DNA from: an uncultured Ignavibacteriota bacterium
GTDB taxonomy: Bacteria > Bacteroidota > Ignavibacteria > UBA10030 > UBA8401
Assembly: GCA_903861125.1 (NCBI GenBank)
Contig: CAIOTF010000015.1
Location: 124,001 to 188,000 of the forward strand
DNA: 64,000 bases
Direction of reading: 5' to 3'
Part shown: positions 44,801 to 53,325 of the stretch, piece by piece
How positions within the stretch are numbered: position 1 is the first letter of the stretch
How the letters are laid out: every line of letters starts with the position of its first letter
Position numbers and translations under genes: made by a program
The notes under the pieces: model-generated
Database searches by the model: none
What the model was told of the DNA's origin: nothing
What the model saw: only the letters and a program-made list of their open reading frames with translations

Positions 44801-45013
44801 TTCTGCGCAGAATCCAAAACACCCCGTCATAGAAAGCCGTACCGATGCATTCTTCGCTTTAATCGTTTTTTGCAAAGCATCATACACTTCCTTCGCGCCG
44901 TTTCCGATACCGCATGTTCCCATACCGACAGAAATTTTCGGGACATCGGGAAGAAGTTTTTTCAAGCCATTTTGCCGCAGTGTTTCAAGCATTGTTCCAT
45001 CAATGGTTTTCAT
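41852..45013 (-). CDS. NuoF/HydB-like hydrogenase subunit fused to a GltD-like NAD(P)H/FAD oxidoreductase
   Basis: Residues about 1-565: [2Fe-2S] + NuoF (GRGGAGFPTAIKWEMM; ESCGKCTPCREG). Residues about 570-1053: GltD-like (CPLHMNIPGYLQLLKEGRIEEAFELTLRDNPLPGTVGRIC; VAIVGAGPAGLTAAFYL; RCLRCD). Confidence 0.92.
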   Translation of the reverse strand: MKTIDGTMLETLRQNGLKKLLPDVPKISVGMGTCGIGNGAKEVYDALQKTIKAKNASVRLSMTGCFGFCAEEVLVNCYIPGMPLVILHKVTTKDAENIVESLTKGLMPLKKALCKIEKWDFFTAKIEFGTGIVSVPVWNEIPFFKGQKKIVLRESGLINPEDIEEYIAVGGYSALMKSLTQMTQDTVLDEIKKSKLRGRGGAGFPTAIKWEMMKKVETGQKYIICNADEGDPGAYMNRNEIESDPHALIEGMLIGAFVMGTSEGVMYVRAEYPLAVERFKKAVAAAKEHGLLGQNIFGSQFTFDLSYVEGAGAFVCGEETALIASIEGRAGRPVPRPPYPAQKGLWGKPTNINNVETWFNIPVIVAIGGDAFAKFGTQTSTGTKVFSLVGKIKNTGLVELPLGTILETIIYQMGEGTGTKKKIRAVQTGGPSGGCIPVEHFNTPVDYESLSKLGTIMGSGGMVVMDQDNCMVDVARYFIEVTAAESCGKCTPCREGLSQSLAILNKITRGEGTMEDLDTLERLSYVIKDSSLCGLGQTSSNPVLSTLRYFRDEYEKHIIEKRCKAGVCENLFMALCENSCPLHMNIPGYLQLLKEGRIEEAFELTLRDNPLPGTVGRICYFHCQMRCRRDMVDDPVNQGEIHRYLADTIYKMGKEKEIYQRLIREKLSTTGKKIAIVGAGPAGLTAAFYLVRLGHAVTVYDGHARAGGILQYGIPAYRLPKDVVNKELELFKKLGVKFVFNTRIGKEISFKTIQKQNDAVFVAVGAQKDIELHIEGNQLDGVLQGYEFLEDLAIGGRLRVGKRVVIVGAGNVAIDAARSCLRGGSDVTIVYRRDRDEMPANEHEVKDAMDENIRFMFMSAPHRIIGGHNGKVTGLEVIRMKFDGFDSSGRKKPVETTKKDIVPCDTVILAIGEKVEFEAGKDAGLELRKNGTVKIHQPSCRTNLPNVYAGGDAVTGPATVSEAMGIARNAAEAIDNDLMKEKRFHKLFKEFKYKDEVEQEPEEAKMIEPKKVSVKERISSFQEVLAGYTGEEALLEATRCLRCDVKCHEYNDQ

Positions 45014-45530
45014 GGTTTTTCCTCACTTTCGATATGCGCCGGACGAGCATCTGAAGTTTTGATGTTGTCACATTGCTGTAAATAATTCCGTCGATGGCAA
45101 TAACCGGTGCAAGTGCGCACTGACCGAAACACGCAACCGTGGTGACGGTGAACTGCTTGTCCGGTGTGGTAAAGAACTGCTCACCTTCATCCAATTCTTT
45201 TTTGCAGTTCAGGATCAATCCGAGATCGTCCAGCAGCGTGCGCGATCCTTTTGTGTGGCAGGCCGTTCCGCGGCAGACGGTGACGGTATGTTTTCCCTGC
45301 GGTTTAAGATTGAAGAACGAATAGAACGTGACAACGTTATACACTCTGGACAGAGGAACACCGGTCCTGAGTGCGACGTGGTTCAGCGCATCTTCCGATA
45401 GAAATTTATGTTCATTAAGAATCTGGGATTCTTCGAGAATACCCAGGAGTTCGCCGTGTTTTCCTTTATAGCGCGAGATGACTTCGTCTATCTCCAGCAT
45501 TTCCTGCTCTAATGTGCGAGATCCATCCAT
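45000..45530 (-). CDS. NuoE/HydC-like [2Fe-2S] hydrogenase subunit
   Basis: TVCRGTACHTKGS...TVACFGQCALAPVIAIDGIIY. Confidence 0.93.
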   Translation of the reverse strand: MDGSRTLEQEMLEIDEVISRYKGKHGELLGILEESQILNEHKFLSEDALNHVALRTGVPLSRVYNVVTFYSFFNLKPQGKHTVTVCRGTACHTKGSRTLLDDLGLILNCKKELDEGEQFFTTPDKQFTVTTVACFGQCALAPVIAIDGIIYSNVTTSKLQMLVRRISKVRKNHENH

Positions 45531-45951
45531 ACCTGCTCCTTTTCAATTTGAAAATATCTTTTTCGTTATGTGACAGCATCCGAACGGACACAGCGGTGAG
45601 CTCACCGGAAGGTACCGGCAAAATTCTCCGTGTTCATCTGAACAATGATTGTCGACTATCGTGATGTGAAACGTTGGGGAAGACATACAAACGTCCTGCA
45701 CCCGGGCAAATGGTGAAGTTGAGCAGCGGTTCTTTTTCGCACGTCGGACAGAGACTGCGCATTTGCGCAGCATGCGGAGATGATGAGAAATGAAGTGCAG
45801 AGAATCTACACTTTGAGTGTACTCGCAACGATATTGCTTACGACCGGATAAACTGGATTATGAAAAACATTTTTCATTTTAAATTTTCACAGAAGATATC
45901 CCGCTTGATACGAGTTCCTTCAAATTCAAAGACGTCGCTTAAACTTCGAGA

Positions 45952-45965
45952 ATGCCCATGGGCAT
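45952..45965. promoter_or_regulatory. Perfect 14-bp palindrome ATGCCCATGGGCAT (candidate operator)
   Basis: Exact palindrome in the divergent intergenic region between the hydrogenase operon and the TonB-dependent receptor. Confidence 0.4.
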
Positions 45966-46143
45966 GGTGTAAATATAAATAACTATTGATAGAGAAACAG
46001 TAAACGACCACAAAAGAGAAAATTAATTTTTTATAATTAAGACTCAATAGTATTTTATCGGCATTATTATTTTTGAATTTGATGATTGCTAACCGGCAAA
46101 TCTTTCGCTAAATTTTTTTATCAAATAATCACCTCCGGATATT

Positions 46144-48546
46144 TTGCCAGCATCCTCTCTTCAGATATTTCAATTTCATCTCACATCAACAACCGCTTCA
46201 AAGGTTTTTGGCTTCCGGAATCTGCATCGGAAAATAAATTGTATAATCTTTCAACAGCTCGGCGTATATTTTTTCTACGTTTTCATACTGACATCAATCC
46301 TTAATGCACAAACCTATACAATCATCGGCCGTGTTATAGATGCAGCTACACTTTTGCCTGTCTCACACTCCACCGTGTTGCTGATTGAAGCCGGAGAGAA
46401 GATGGAAAGCAATGCTGATGGATACTTCCAATTCTCTGGCGGTCCGGGATTACCATATTCTCTTTTGGTTCATCACATTGCCTATGCGGAATGGTCGCAA
46501 AGGTTCACCACAGACTCCCGCCCTGCCGACACTGTCATTGTCGCACTCCAGATGAAAGTATATCAAACGGATGACATCATCATTCTCAGCACACGTATCC
46601 CGTCGGATGGAGGGAAAACACCGTTCCCCGCACTCGCAATGTTTCCGGATGATCTTGTTCGGCACAATAACGCAACAATCTCCGATGCACTCAGGAACGT
46701 GCCGGGAATCTCGCTTGTCCGTGACGGAATGTGGGAAACATCAATTTCTATGCGGGGAATGAGCCGTTCAAACATTATAACCATGGTTGACAATGCAAGG
46801 ATTGAAACTGCCAGTGATATTTCCGGAGCACTATCTCTATTCAATGTGCATGATCTGGAAAGGATAGAGACAATACGTTCTTCCGGTGCCGTTCTTCATG
46901 GCACAGGAGCGCTTGGCGGTATTGTGCATTTATTGACAAAGCGTGCGGCGTTCACAGATGAACAACAAATGCGCGGAGAATTCAGCAGCGAGATCTCCGG
47001 TGTAAACAATTGTGTATCTCAATATCTTGCTGTGGAAGGATCATCGGAACAATACGCCGTACGGTTAAGCGGCGGATACCGAAATGCGGATAATACAACC
47101 ACCCCTTCCGGCGTGATTCCTAATTCCCAATTCACCGATATGAACTTCAACGGATCAATGGAACTGCGTACCACGGAAAGTCAAACGCTGCATCTAACGT
47201 ATCAGCGCTCTCAAGCGGAGAATACGGGAATTCCGGGAGGATCACCTATTGCCGCATTCGCTGCAGCTACCTATAGACTCATGCGACGCGATCTTTTCGG
47301 ACTGGAATACACGATCCCGAATATTACACCGACATTTTCGTCATTACAGGTACGTCTCTCTCAGCAAAACATCATCCGAAATGTTGAGATTATACAATCA
47401 CCAACTCTGACGCTGACCCCACATGCAATTCATTCAACGGCAAGCGCACAGATCGAATCGAAAATCAATATCGCGGAAAATAATTTCCTCGTTTTCGGTG
47501 CTGAAGTATGGCAGCGTACATTAGAGAGCAAACGGGAAAAGATCAACACGGCAAACAATACCATCACCGGCGAACGTCCACTCCCTCACTCACGTTTTCT
47601 CTCAGCCGGATTCTATGGCCAGCATGAATGGCAATTCGCATCGGACAACGGTTCTCTTATTGTCGGCGCACGATATGACCGTATCCGCATCGGCAATGAT
47701 GAAACCGTAAATCCGGAATATATCATCACCAACGGAATTCTCAACACTCTCCCCCAACATCAAACACTACTGTGGAAGAACGGAACGGCAAACAATGAAT
47801 CATGGAGTGTGAATGCAGGGATACAATATTCCATTCATCCCGATCTCGATGTTCTCTTGCTGGCCTCAACGGCGTTTCGTTCCCCATCTCTGGAAGAACG
47901 GTATCAATACCTTACGCTCGGTGACGGCATCCATGTCGGGAATCCTGATCTCTCACCGGAACAATGCATCAGCATTAATCCCGGATTCCGCTGGCATGCG
48001 GACAACGTGAATGTCCGAGGAGACCTGTTCATTAATCAACTGCGGGACCTTGTTTCGGATGTTCCGGGAATCTTTGAAGGAAACGCAGCATTCATTAAAC
48101 GCAATATCAGCAATGCCAGGCTTTATGGATACGAATTGACGGCCGAACATCCGGTAACTAAGCAATCTGCACTGAAATACTCGCTGTCATACGTGCGCGG
48201 AGAAGATACCGGCAACCGCAAAAATCTTCCGCAGATTCCGCCGCTCCATGGCAGCATCGAATTGACTGCTCATTATCAAAATGCCGGATCACTATCGGTC
48301 ACTTCAACATTCAGTGCGGCGCAAACAATGACCGCATCAGGAGAAACGCGGAGTTCCGGTTACAGTGTTTTTGATATTGATGTTGTTACACGTTCATTCA
48401 CGTTTGCGCGTCTCTCTTTTACCGTACGCGGGGGAATTCAGAATATTTTCAATAAAGCATATCACAATCATCTCTCCACACTCCGCGGTTTCGTCACTTC
48501 GGAGCCGGGAAGAAATTTCTTCCTTTCGCTAACGTTAACACTTTGA
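46144..48546 (+). CDS. TonB-dependent receptor (start codon uncertain)
   Basis: CarboxypepD-like domain, plug domain (ISDALRNVPGISLVRDG), C-terminal beta-barrel ending FFLSLTLTL. The listed start is TTG; a signal-peptide-like stretch occurs further in. Confidence 0.88.
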   Translation: MPASSLQIFQFHLTSTTASKVFGFRNLHRKINCIIFQQLGVYFFYVFILTSILNAQTYTIIGRVIDAATLLPVSHSTVLLIEAGEKMESNADGYFQFSGGPGLPYSLLVHHIAYAEWSQRFTTDSRPADTVIVALQMKVYQTDDIIILSTRIPSDGGKTPFPALAMFPDDLVRHNNATISDALRNVPGISLVRDGMWETSISMRGMSRSNIITMVDNARIETASDISGALSLFNVHDLERIETIRSSGAVLHGTGALGGIVHLLTKRAAFTDEQQMRGEFSSEISGVNNCVSQYLAVEGSSEQYAVRLSGGYRNADNTTTPSGVIPNSQFTDMNFNGSMELRTTESQTLHLTYQRSQAENTGIPGGSPIAAFAAATYRLMRRDLFGLEYTIPNITPTFSSLQVRLSQQNIIRNVEIIQSPTLTLTPHAIHSTASAQIESKINIAENNFLVFGAEVWQRTLESKREKINTANNTITGERPLPHSRFLSAGFYGQHEWQFASDNGSLIVGARYDRIRIGNDETVNPEYIITNGILNTLPQHQTLLWKNGTANNESWSVNAGIQYSIHPDLDVLLLASTAFRSPSLEERYQYLTLGDGIHVGNPDLSPEQCISINPGFRWHADNVNVRGDLFINQLRDLVSDVPGIFEGNAAFIKRNISNARLYGYELTAEHPVTKQSALKYSLSYVRGEDTGNRKNLPQIPPLHGSIELTAHYQNAGSLSVTSTFSAAQTMTASGETRSSGYSVFDIDVVTRSFTFARLSFTVRGGIQNIFNKAYHNHLSTLRGFVTSEPGRNFFLSLTLTL

Positions 48547-48575
48547 AAAGAAGAAAATAATAAAGGATACAACAG

Positions 48576-49457
48576 ATGTTCTGGTTCGTTTTGGCTACTT
48601 GCTCTGCTCTTCTCTCTGCCGCCTCTGCGGTGCTGCAGAAGAAGATACTGTTCCGGCTGAATGCACTGGAATTCTCGTTCTCTGTTTCCCTTGCTGTAGT
48701 TCTACTCTCATCATTCATTCCGTTCACCACCGATGTGGTCTCTCTTCCTTCATCAACACTGTTCATCATTATCGGAAAAAGTATACTCGGTGCTGCGGCA
48801 TTCTTATTGGTGATGCTGTCGCTTCAGCATAACCAGATCAGCAGTGCACTGCCGCTGCTGGGATTAACGCCGGCCGCCGCGGCGATCATTTCCCTACTCG
48901 TTCTTGGTGAAGGTCTTCTCTTTATCGAATGGCTTGGGATCGGTTTCGTTATCGCGGGTGCTTATCTGCTGGAAAGGAAACCTGCCGATACGTTCTTCCG
49001 GCCGATCGGCGGCATTATACGATCGAAAAATTATTACTATATCTACGGAGCAGTCGGATTATTTGCAGTTTCATCCGTACTGGACAAACTGCTCGTAAGC
49101 GGTTTTAAGGTTAGTCCGCCTGTGGTCCTTTTCTATCAGCATATCATTTATGCTCTCCTATATTGTGCCGTTCTTTTGGTCCGCCGCGTTTCCGTAAAAG
49201 AGGTCCTTCGTAAAAGTGCAGGTCAATTTCCGCTCATCGTAACCGTTGCACTGTTGACGATAGCGTACCGCTTTACGCAGTTGGAAGCTACCGTACTTGC
49301 ACCTGTTGCTCTGGTGCTTGCAGTGAAACGAACGTCGATACTATACGCATCATTTTTTGGCGGAAAATTGTTCTCCGAAGAACGACTGGCAACAAAGCTG
49401 CTTGGTGCATTGCTGATTGTTACGGCAGGATTTTGTATTCTGAGGAATGTAGGATAA
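48576..49457 (+). CDS. EamA/DMT-family membrane transporter
   Basis: About 10 TM segments in two EamA-like halves. Confidence 0.8.
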   Translation: MFWFVLATCSALLSAASAVLQKKILFRLNALEFSFSVSLAVVLLSSFIPFTTDVVSLPSSTLFIIIGKSILGAAAFLLVMLSLQHNQISSALPLLGLTPAAAAIISLLVLGEGLLFIEWLGIGFVIAGAYLLERKPADTFFRPIGGIIRSKNYYYIYGAVGLFAVSSVLDKLLVSGFKVSPPVVLFYQHIIYALLYCAVLLVRRVSVKEVLRKSAGQFPLIVTVALLTIAYRFTQLEATVLAPVALVLAVKRTSILYASFFGGKLFSEERLATKLLGALLIVTAGFCILRNVG

Positions 49458-49579
49458 CAGAAGCAAATTAGAGAGCTTTTCCCTTTGTATTTCCACCAAT
49501 CATTCTGTAATTTCATTCCGCAATTAACAGAACACGCAAAGATCGTGTCATACCGTTTTTATTCGTAACAATCAATATT

Positions 49580-50437
49580 ATGGCTATTTCAATAGGAATT
49601 GTCGGTGCCGGAACAATGGGGGCGGGAATTGCTCACATTGCCGCGCTGAATAAGTTCACCGTCTCTCTCTACGATATCAACGATGAGGTTATCCGCCGCA
49701 GCGTCGAAAAGATCAATTTTGAGATGAAGCGAAGCGTCGATAAGAACAAGATCTCCGACGACGATATGAAACAGGCGCTCACCCGGATAAAAAAACGGAC
49801 GAACATTAACGACCTTGATACGTGCGACATCATCTTCGAAGCGGTGCTGGAAGATATCAAAGTAAAGAAAGACCTTTTTAAGAAACTCGATCAGATCGCG
49901 CATCATACGGCGATCCTGGCAACAAATACATCTACCCTTTCTGTCACATCCATAGCCGCCGCAACAAAAAAACCTGAGCGTGTGGTGGGGATGCATTTTT
50001 TCAATCCTGTGCATGAAATACAATTAGTGGAGATCGTCAAAGGAGAGCGCACGTCGGATGAAACAATGAAATCTGCGGCGGCGATCGCCGAGCAGTTGGG
50101 CAAGAAGGCCGTGCAGACAAAAGATACGCCGGGTTACATTGTGAACCGGGTTTCGCATCCGTTCTACAACGAAGCGCTGAAGATCCTCGGTGAAAATGCG
50201 ACAACGTTGGAGGAGATCGACCGTATCGTGAAAAAGAGCGGCGGATTCAAAATGGGACCGTTCGAATTGATGGACCTGACGGGGAATGACGTGAGTCTGT
50301 CTGTTGCGGAATCGATTTATGAGCAGATGTATCACGATCCGCGTTTTCAGCCGAGCCGCATACAAAAACAAATGGTTGAAGCGGGAATGTTCGGCAAAAA
50401 GAACAAATTGGGATTCTATAATTACGAAGAAAAATGA
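49580..50437 (+). CDS. 3-hydroxyacyl-CoA (3-hydroxybutyryl-CoA) dehydrogenase
   Basis: GIVGAGTMGAGIAHIAA; NTSTLSVTSIAAATKKPERVVGMHFFNPVHEIQLVEIVKG. Confidence 0.93.
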   Translation: MAISIGIVGAGTMGAGIAHIAALNKFTVSLYDINDEVIRRSVEKINFEMKRSVDKNKISDDDMKQALTRIKKRTNINDLDTCDIIFEAVLEDIKVKKDLFKKLDQIAHHTAILATNTSTLSVTSIAAATKKPERVVGMHFFNPVHEIQLVEIVKGERTSDETMKSAAAIAEQLGKKAVQTKDTPGYIVNRVSHPFYNEALKILGENATTLEEIDRIVKKSGGFKMGPFELMDLTGNDVSLSVAESIYEQMYHDPRFQPSRIQKQMVEAGMFGKKNKLGFYNYEEK

Positions 50438-51240
50438 AAAAACAAATCAAAAATAAAAAAACCAAAGTAACGGCAGCGGTTCGGGAAAAACCGAAGGCTC
50501 AACCAGTGAAAAGTAAACCGGCTGAAGTAAAACAATTGATTTGTCTGCTTGGGGATGAACAACTGGTAAAAGAATATTCCGCAGCACTCCAGGAAAAAGG
50601 GATAGCAGTTCAGGAACTGCAGAATCTTGCCTCACTGAAGAATTCAGTGAAGAAGATCACCGCTGCGTTCGAATTGACCTTGACGGCAAACGAACAGAAG
50701 AAGAAAAATCTGCTCGCCTTGAGCGAAGCATTACCCGCAAATGTGCCGATCATCTCATGCGCCGTTACAGAGACCATCCTGTCGCAGTCGCATCTGCTGA
50801 AACACCCGGAACGGTTCATAGGCATTGCCGCTTTCCCAACACTTTTTGCGAATCCGCTTGTTGAACTTGCGCCGTCGCTGCATACCTCCAAAGAAATTGC
50901 CGACAACGTAAAGGCACTGTTCGATTCCTTGAAGAAAGAGACAGCAATGGTGCAGGACAGCGTCGGTATGGTGATGCCGAGAATACTCTGCCAGATCATC
51001 AATGAAGCGCTTTTCACTTCACAGAATGATGTCGCATCGCCGAATGATATTGATGAAGCAATGAAGCATGGCGCAAATTATCCCCACGGTCCGATCGCCT
51101 GGGGCGAAATGATCGGTTTTGCCAATGTCGTTGCGGTGCTGGATGCTCTCTACAATAATCACCACGAGGAACGGTACCGCGTTGCCCCGCTGTTGCGGCA
51201 GATGGCGATCGCCGGAGTATTCTGGAGAACAAAGGAATAG
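50434..51240 (+). CDS. Degenerate 3-hydroxyacyl-CoA dehydrogenase-like protein, C-terminal 3HCDH domain
   Basis: DSVGMVMPRILCQIINEALFTSQNDVASPNDIDEAMKHGANYPHGPIAWGEMIG; no GxGxxG; ATGA overlap with upstream gene. Confidence 0.8.
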   Translation: MKKQIKNKKTKVTAAVREKPKAQPVKSKPAEVKQLICLLGDEQLVKEYSAALQEKGIAVQELQNLASLKNSVKKITAAFELTLTANEQKKKNLLALSEALPANVPIISCAVTETILSQSHLLKHPERFIGIAAFPTLFANPLVELAPSLHTSKEIADNVKALFDSLKKETAMVQDSVGMVMPRILCQIINEALFTSQNDVASPNDIDEAMKHGANYPHGPIAWGEMIGFANVVAVLDALYNNHHEERYRVAPLLRQMAIAGVFWRTKE

Positions 51241-51313
51241 CTGATCATTTCCCTGTATTAACGTACAAAAGACTCATAGGAAAACAATCCAATTTCACAA
51301 CTTGGAGGCTGCT

Positions 51314-51790
51314 ATGAAGATCACCTCAACTGCGTTTCAAAACGGCACATTAATCCCAACGAAATATGCGCATCATGGAGTTGCCGGAGGGAATAATATT
51401 TCTCTTCCGTTTTCCTGGAGTGATGTTCCTTCCGAAACAAAATCATTTGCGCTCTCCATCGTTGATCCCCATCCTGTCGCAAATAACTGGGTGCACTGGT
51501 TTGTTATAAATATTCCCGCAGGCGCAAACTCGATTTCGGAAGGTGCATCAAAAAAATCTATGCCGCTCGGATGCAAAGAATTATTCAACACGTACGGCAC
51601 ACCGGGATACGGCGGACCGGAACCGCCGAAAGGGTCGGGATCCCATCCGTATGTTGTTACGATCTATGCATTGAGCGTGGAAACGCTTGATCTTTCTGAA
51701 AAGAGTTCTCTTTTGGAGTTCAACGCAGCGATGAAAGGGAAAGTGATCCTCACGGCAAAGACCACGGGGTATTTCGAACAAAAATCATAA
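51314..51790 (+). CDS. YbhB/YbcL family (PEBP/Raf kinase inhibitor-like) protein
   Basis: LPFSWSDVPSETKSFALSIVDPHPVANNWVHWFVINIP; TTGGAGG upstream of ATG 51314. Confidence 0.9.
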   Translation: MKITSTAFQNGTLIPTKYAHHGVAGGNNISLPFSWSDVPSETKSFALSIVDPHPVANNWVHWFVINIPAGANSISEGASKKSMPLGCKELFNTYGTPGYGGPEPPKGSGSHPYVVTIYALSVETLDLSEKSSLLEFNAAMKGKVILTAKTTGYFEQKS

Positions 51791-51794
51791 AATA

Positions 51795-51827
51795 ATTTCC
51801 ACGCACCGTTATCGCATGGAAATTTTT
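51795..51827. terminator. Bidirectional terminator-like hairpin between convergent genes
   Basis: ATTTCCA-C-GC...GC-A-TGGAAAT followed by TTTT. Confidence 0.6.
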
Positions 51828-51833
51828 AGGACG

Positions 51834-52709
51834 TTATAATTTTCCGCCGGCTGCTTTCAGTGTATTTACCATCAGCATAGCAATCGTCATCGGTCCGACA
51901 CCGCCGGGGACGGGTGTCATAGCCGATGCAACTTCCTTTACACCATCATAATCAACGTCGCCGACAAGTCTGGTCCCATTCTTTGCAGAAGAATCTTCAA
52001 TCCGGTTAATCCCTACGTCTATCACAACAACTCCCGGCTTCACCATCTCTTTTGTGATTGCCTTCGCTTTCCCAACAGCAGCGATCAGAATATCTGCCTG
52101 TTTTGTATAATAGGAAATATCTTTCGCTCCGGTATGCGCGATGGTTACAACGGCATTTGCCCATTCTTTTTTTTGCACGAGCATATTTGCGATCGGCTTG
52201 CCGACAATATTACTGCGTCCGACAACGACAACGTGTTTTCCGGAAGGATCGATATTGCTTCGCTTCAGCAATTCTACGATTCCGTACGGTGTGCAGGGAA
52301 AAAATGTATCAATACCGATCATCATCTTACCCACGCTTGCCGGATGAAAACCATCAACATCCTTTAACGGAGAAATTGCTTCGATCACTCTCTGTTCATT
52401 GATGTGTTTGGGGAGAGGAAGCTGAACAAGAATTCCGTGGATCTTTGAGTCATTATTGAACCGACCGATCAGGGATAATACTTCATGTTCAGATACCGTT
52501 GCCGGCAACCGTTCCGTAACAGAATAAAAACCGATATCCTCACACGCTTTACCTTTACTTTTTACGTATGATTGCGAGGCAGGATTTTCCCCGACAAGAA
52601 TAAAGGCTAAACCGGGAAAAAACCCATTTTCGAGATTAAATTTACCGGCGGCAATTTTTACCTCGTTCTTAATGTCTTGCGATATCTTCTTTCCGTCTAT
52701 TATTATCAT
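51834..52709 (-). CDS. folD: Bifunctional methylenetetrahydrofolate dehydrogenase/cyclohydrolase FolD
   Basis: GILVQLPLPKHINEQRVIEAISPLKDVDGFHP; VVVGRSNIVGKP; TPVPGGVGPMTIAMLM. Confidence 0.97.
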   Translation of the reverse strand: MIIIDGKKISQDIKNEVKIAAGKFNLENGFFPGLAFILVGENPASQSYVKSKGKACEDIGFYSVTERLPATVSEHEVLSLIGRFNNDSKIHGILVQLPLPKHINEQRVIEAISPLKDVDGFHPASVGKMMIGIDTFFPCTPYGIVELLKRSNIDPSGKHVVVVGRSNIVGKPIANMLVQKKEWANAVVTIAHTGAKDISYYTKQADILIAAVGKAKAITKEMVKPGVVVIDVGINRIEDSSAKNGTRLVGDVDYDGVKEVASAMTPVPGGVGPMTIAMLMVNTLKAAGGKL

Positions 52710-52850
52710 TGTTTTTATTGGGTTTTTTGAAGTTGAAAGCTTTAATACCCGATTAGTCTCGTAATTTTTGAATGTAGCGTGTCTGATACCCTTCGTGTGC
52801 TAAACGTCATGGTTTCAACCCGAAGAAACGTGTACACTTGTAACACTATT

Positions 52851-53264
52851 ATGGGACAACAACAATTACTTCTTATTATTCTCGGTGTTCTAATCGTCGG
52901 TGTTGCTGTGGCCGTTGCCATTACTCTTTTTAATGACCATTTGATCGAAGCCAATCGTGACAATCTTCAAAACGATCTGGCACTTATGGCAACACGGGCG
53001 CAGGAATATTATTTTAGACCATTACCGATGTCCGGCGGCGGTCACTCTTTTGTCGGAGTAACAGCCGATGCCGCAGGAATGGCAAAAATTTCATCACAGG
53101 AATTCGCCGACAATGAACATGGAACATTTATCGTTCAAACAGCAGGGACAACATCACTCGTCATACTTCAAGCGGTCGGCAAAGTTGAACTTCCCGACGG
53201 TACCTTTCCGACTTACAATTGCAGAGTGCGTAACCGTAAATATCTGACTCAACGTATCAATTAA
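52851..53264 (+). CDS. Hypothetical protein with N-terminal membrane anchor
   Basis: MGQQQLLLIILGVLIVGVAVAVAITLF then a soluble domain; start chosen at 52851 so the TM helix is N-terminal. Confidence 0.5.
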   Translation: MGQQQLLLIILGVLIVGVAVAVAITLFNDHLIEANRDNLQNDLALMATRAQEYYFRPLPMSGGGHSFVGVTADAAGMAKISSQEFADNEHGTFIVQTAGTTSLVILQAVGKVELPDGTFPTYNCRVRNRKYLTQRIN

Positions 53265-53325
53265 GAATGACCGCAATTTCAGACTGCGTGGCCGGACACA
53301 AAACGTTTTCCATCAGGGATAGTAA

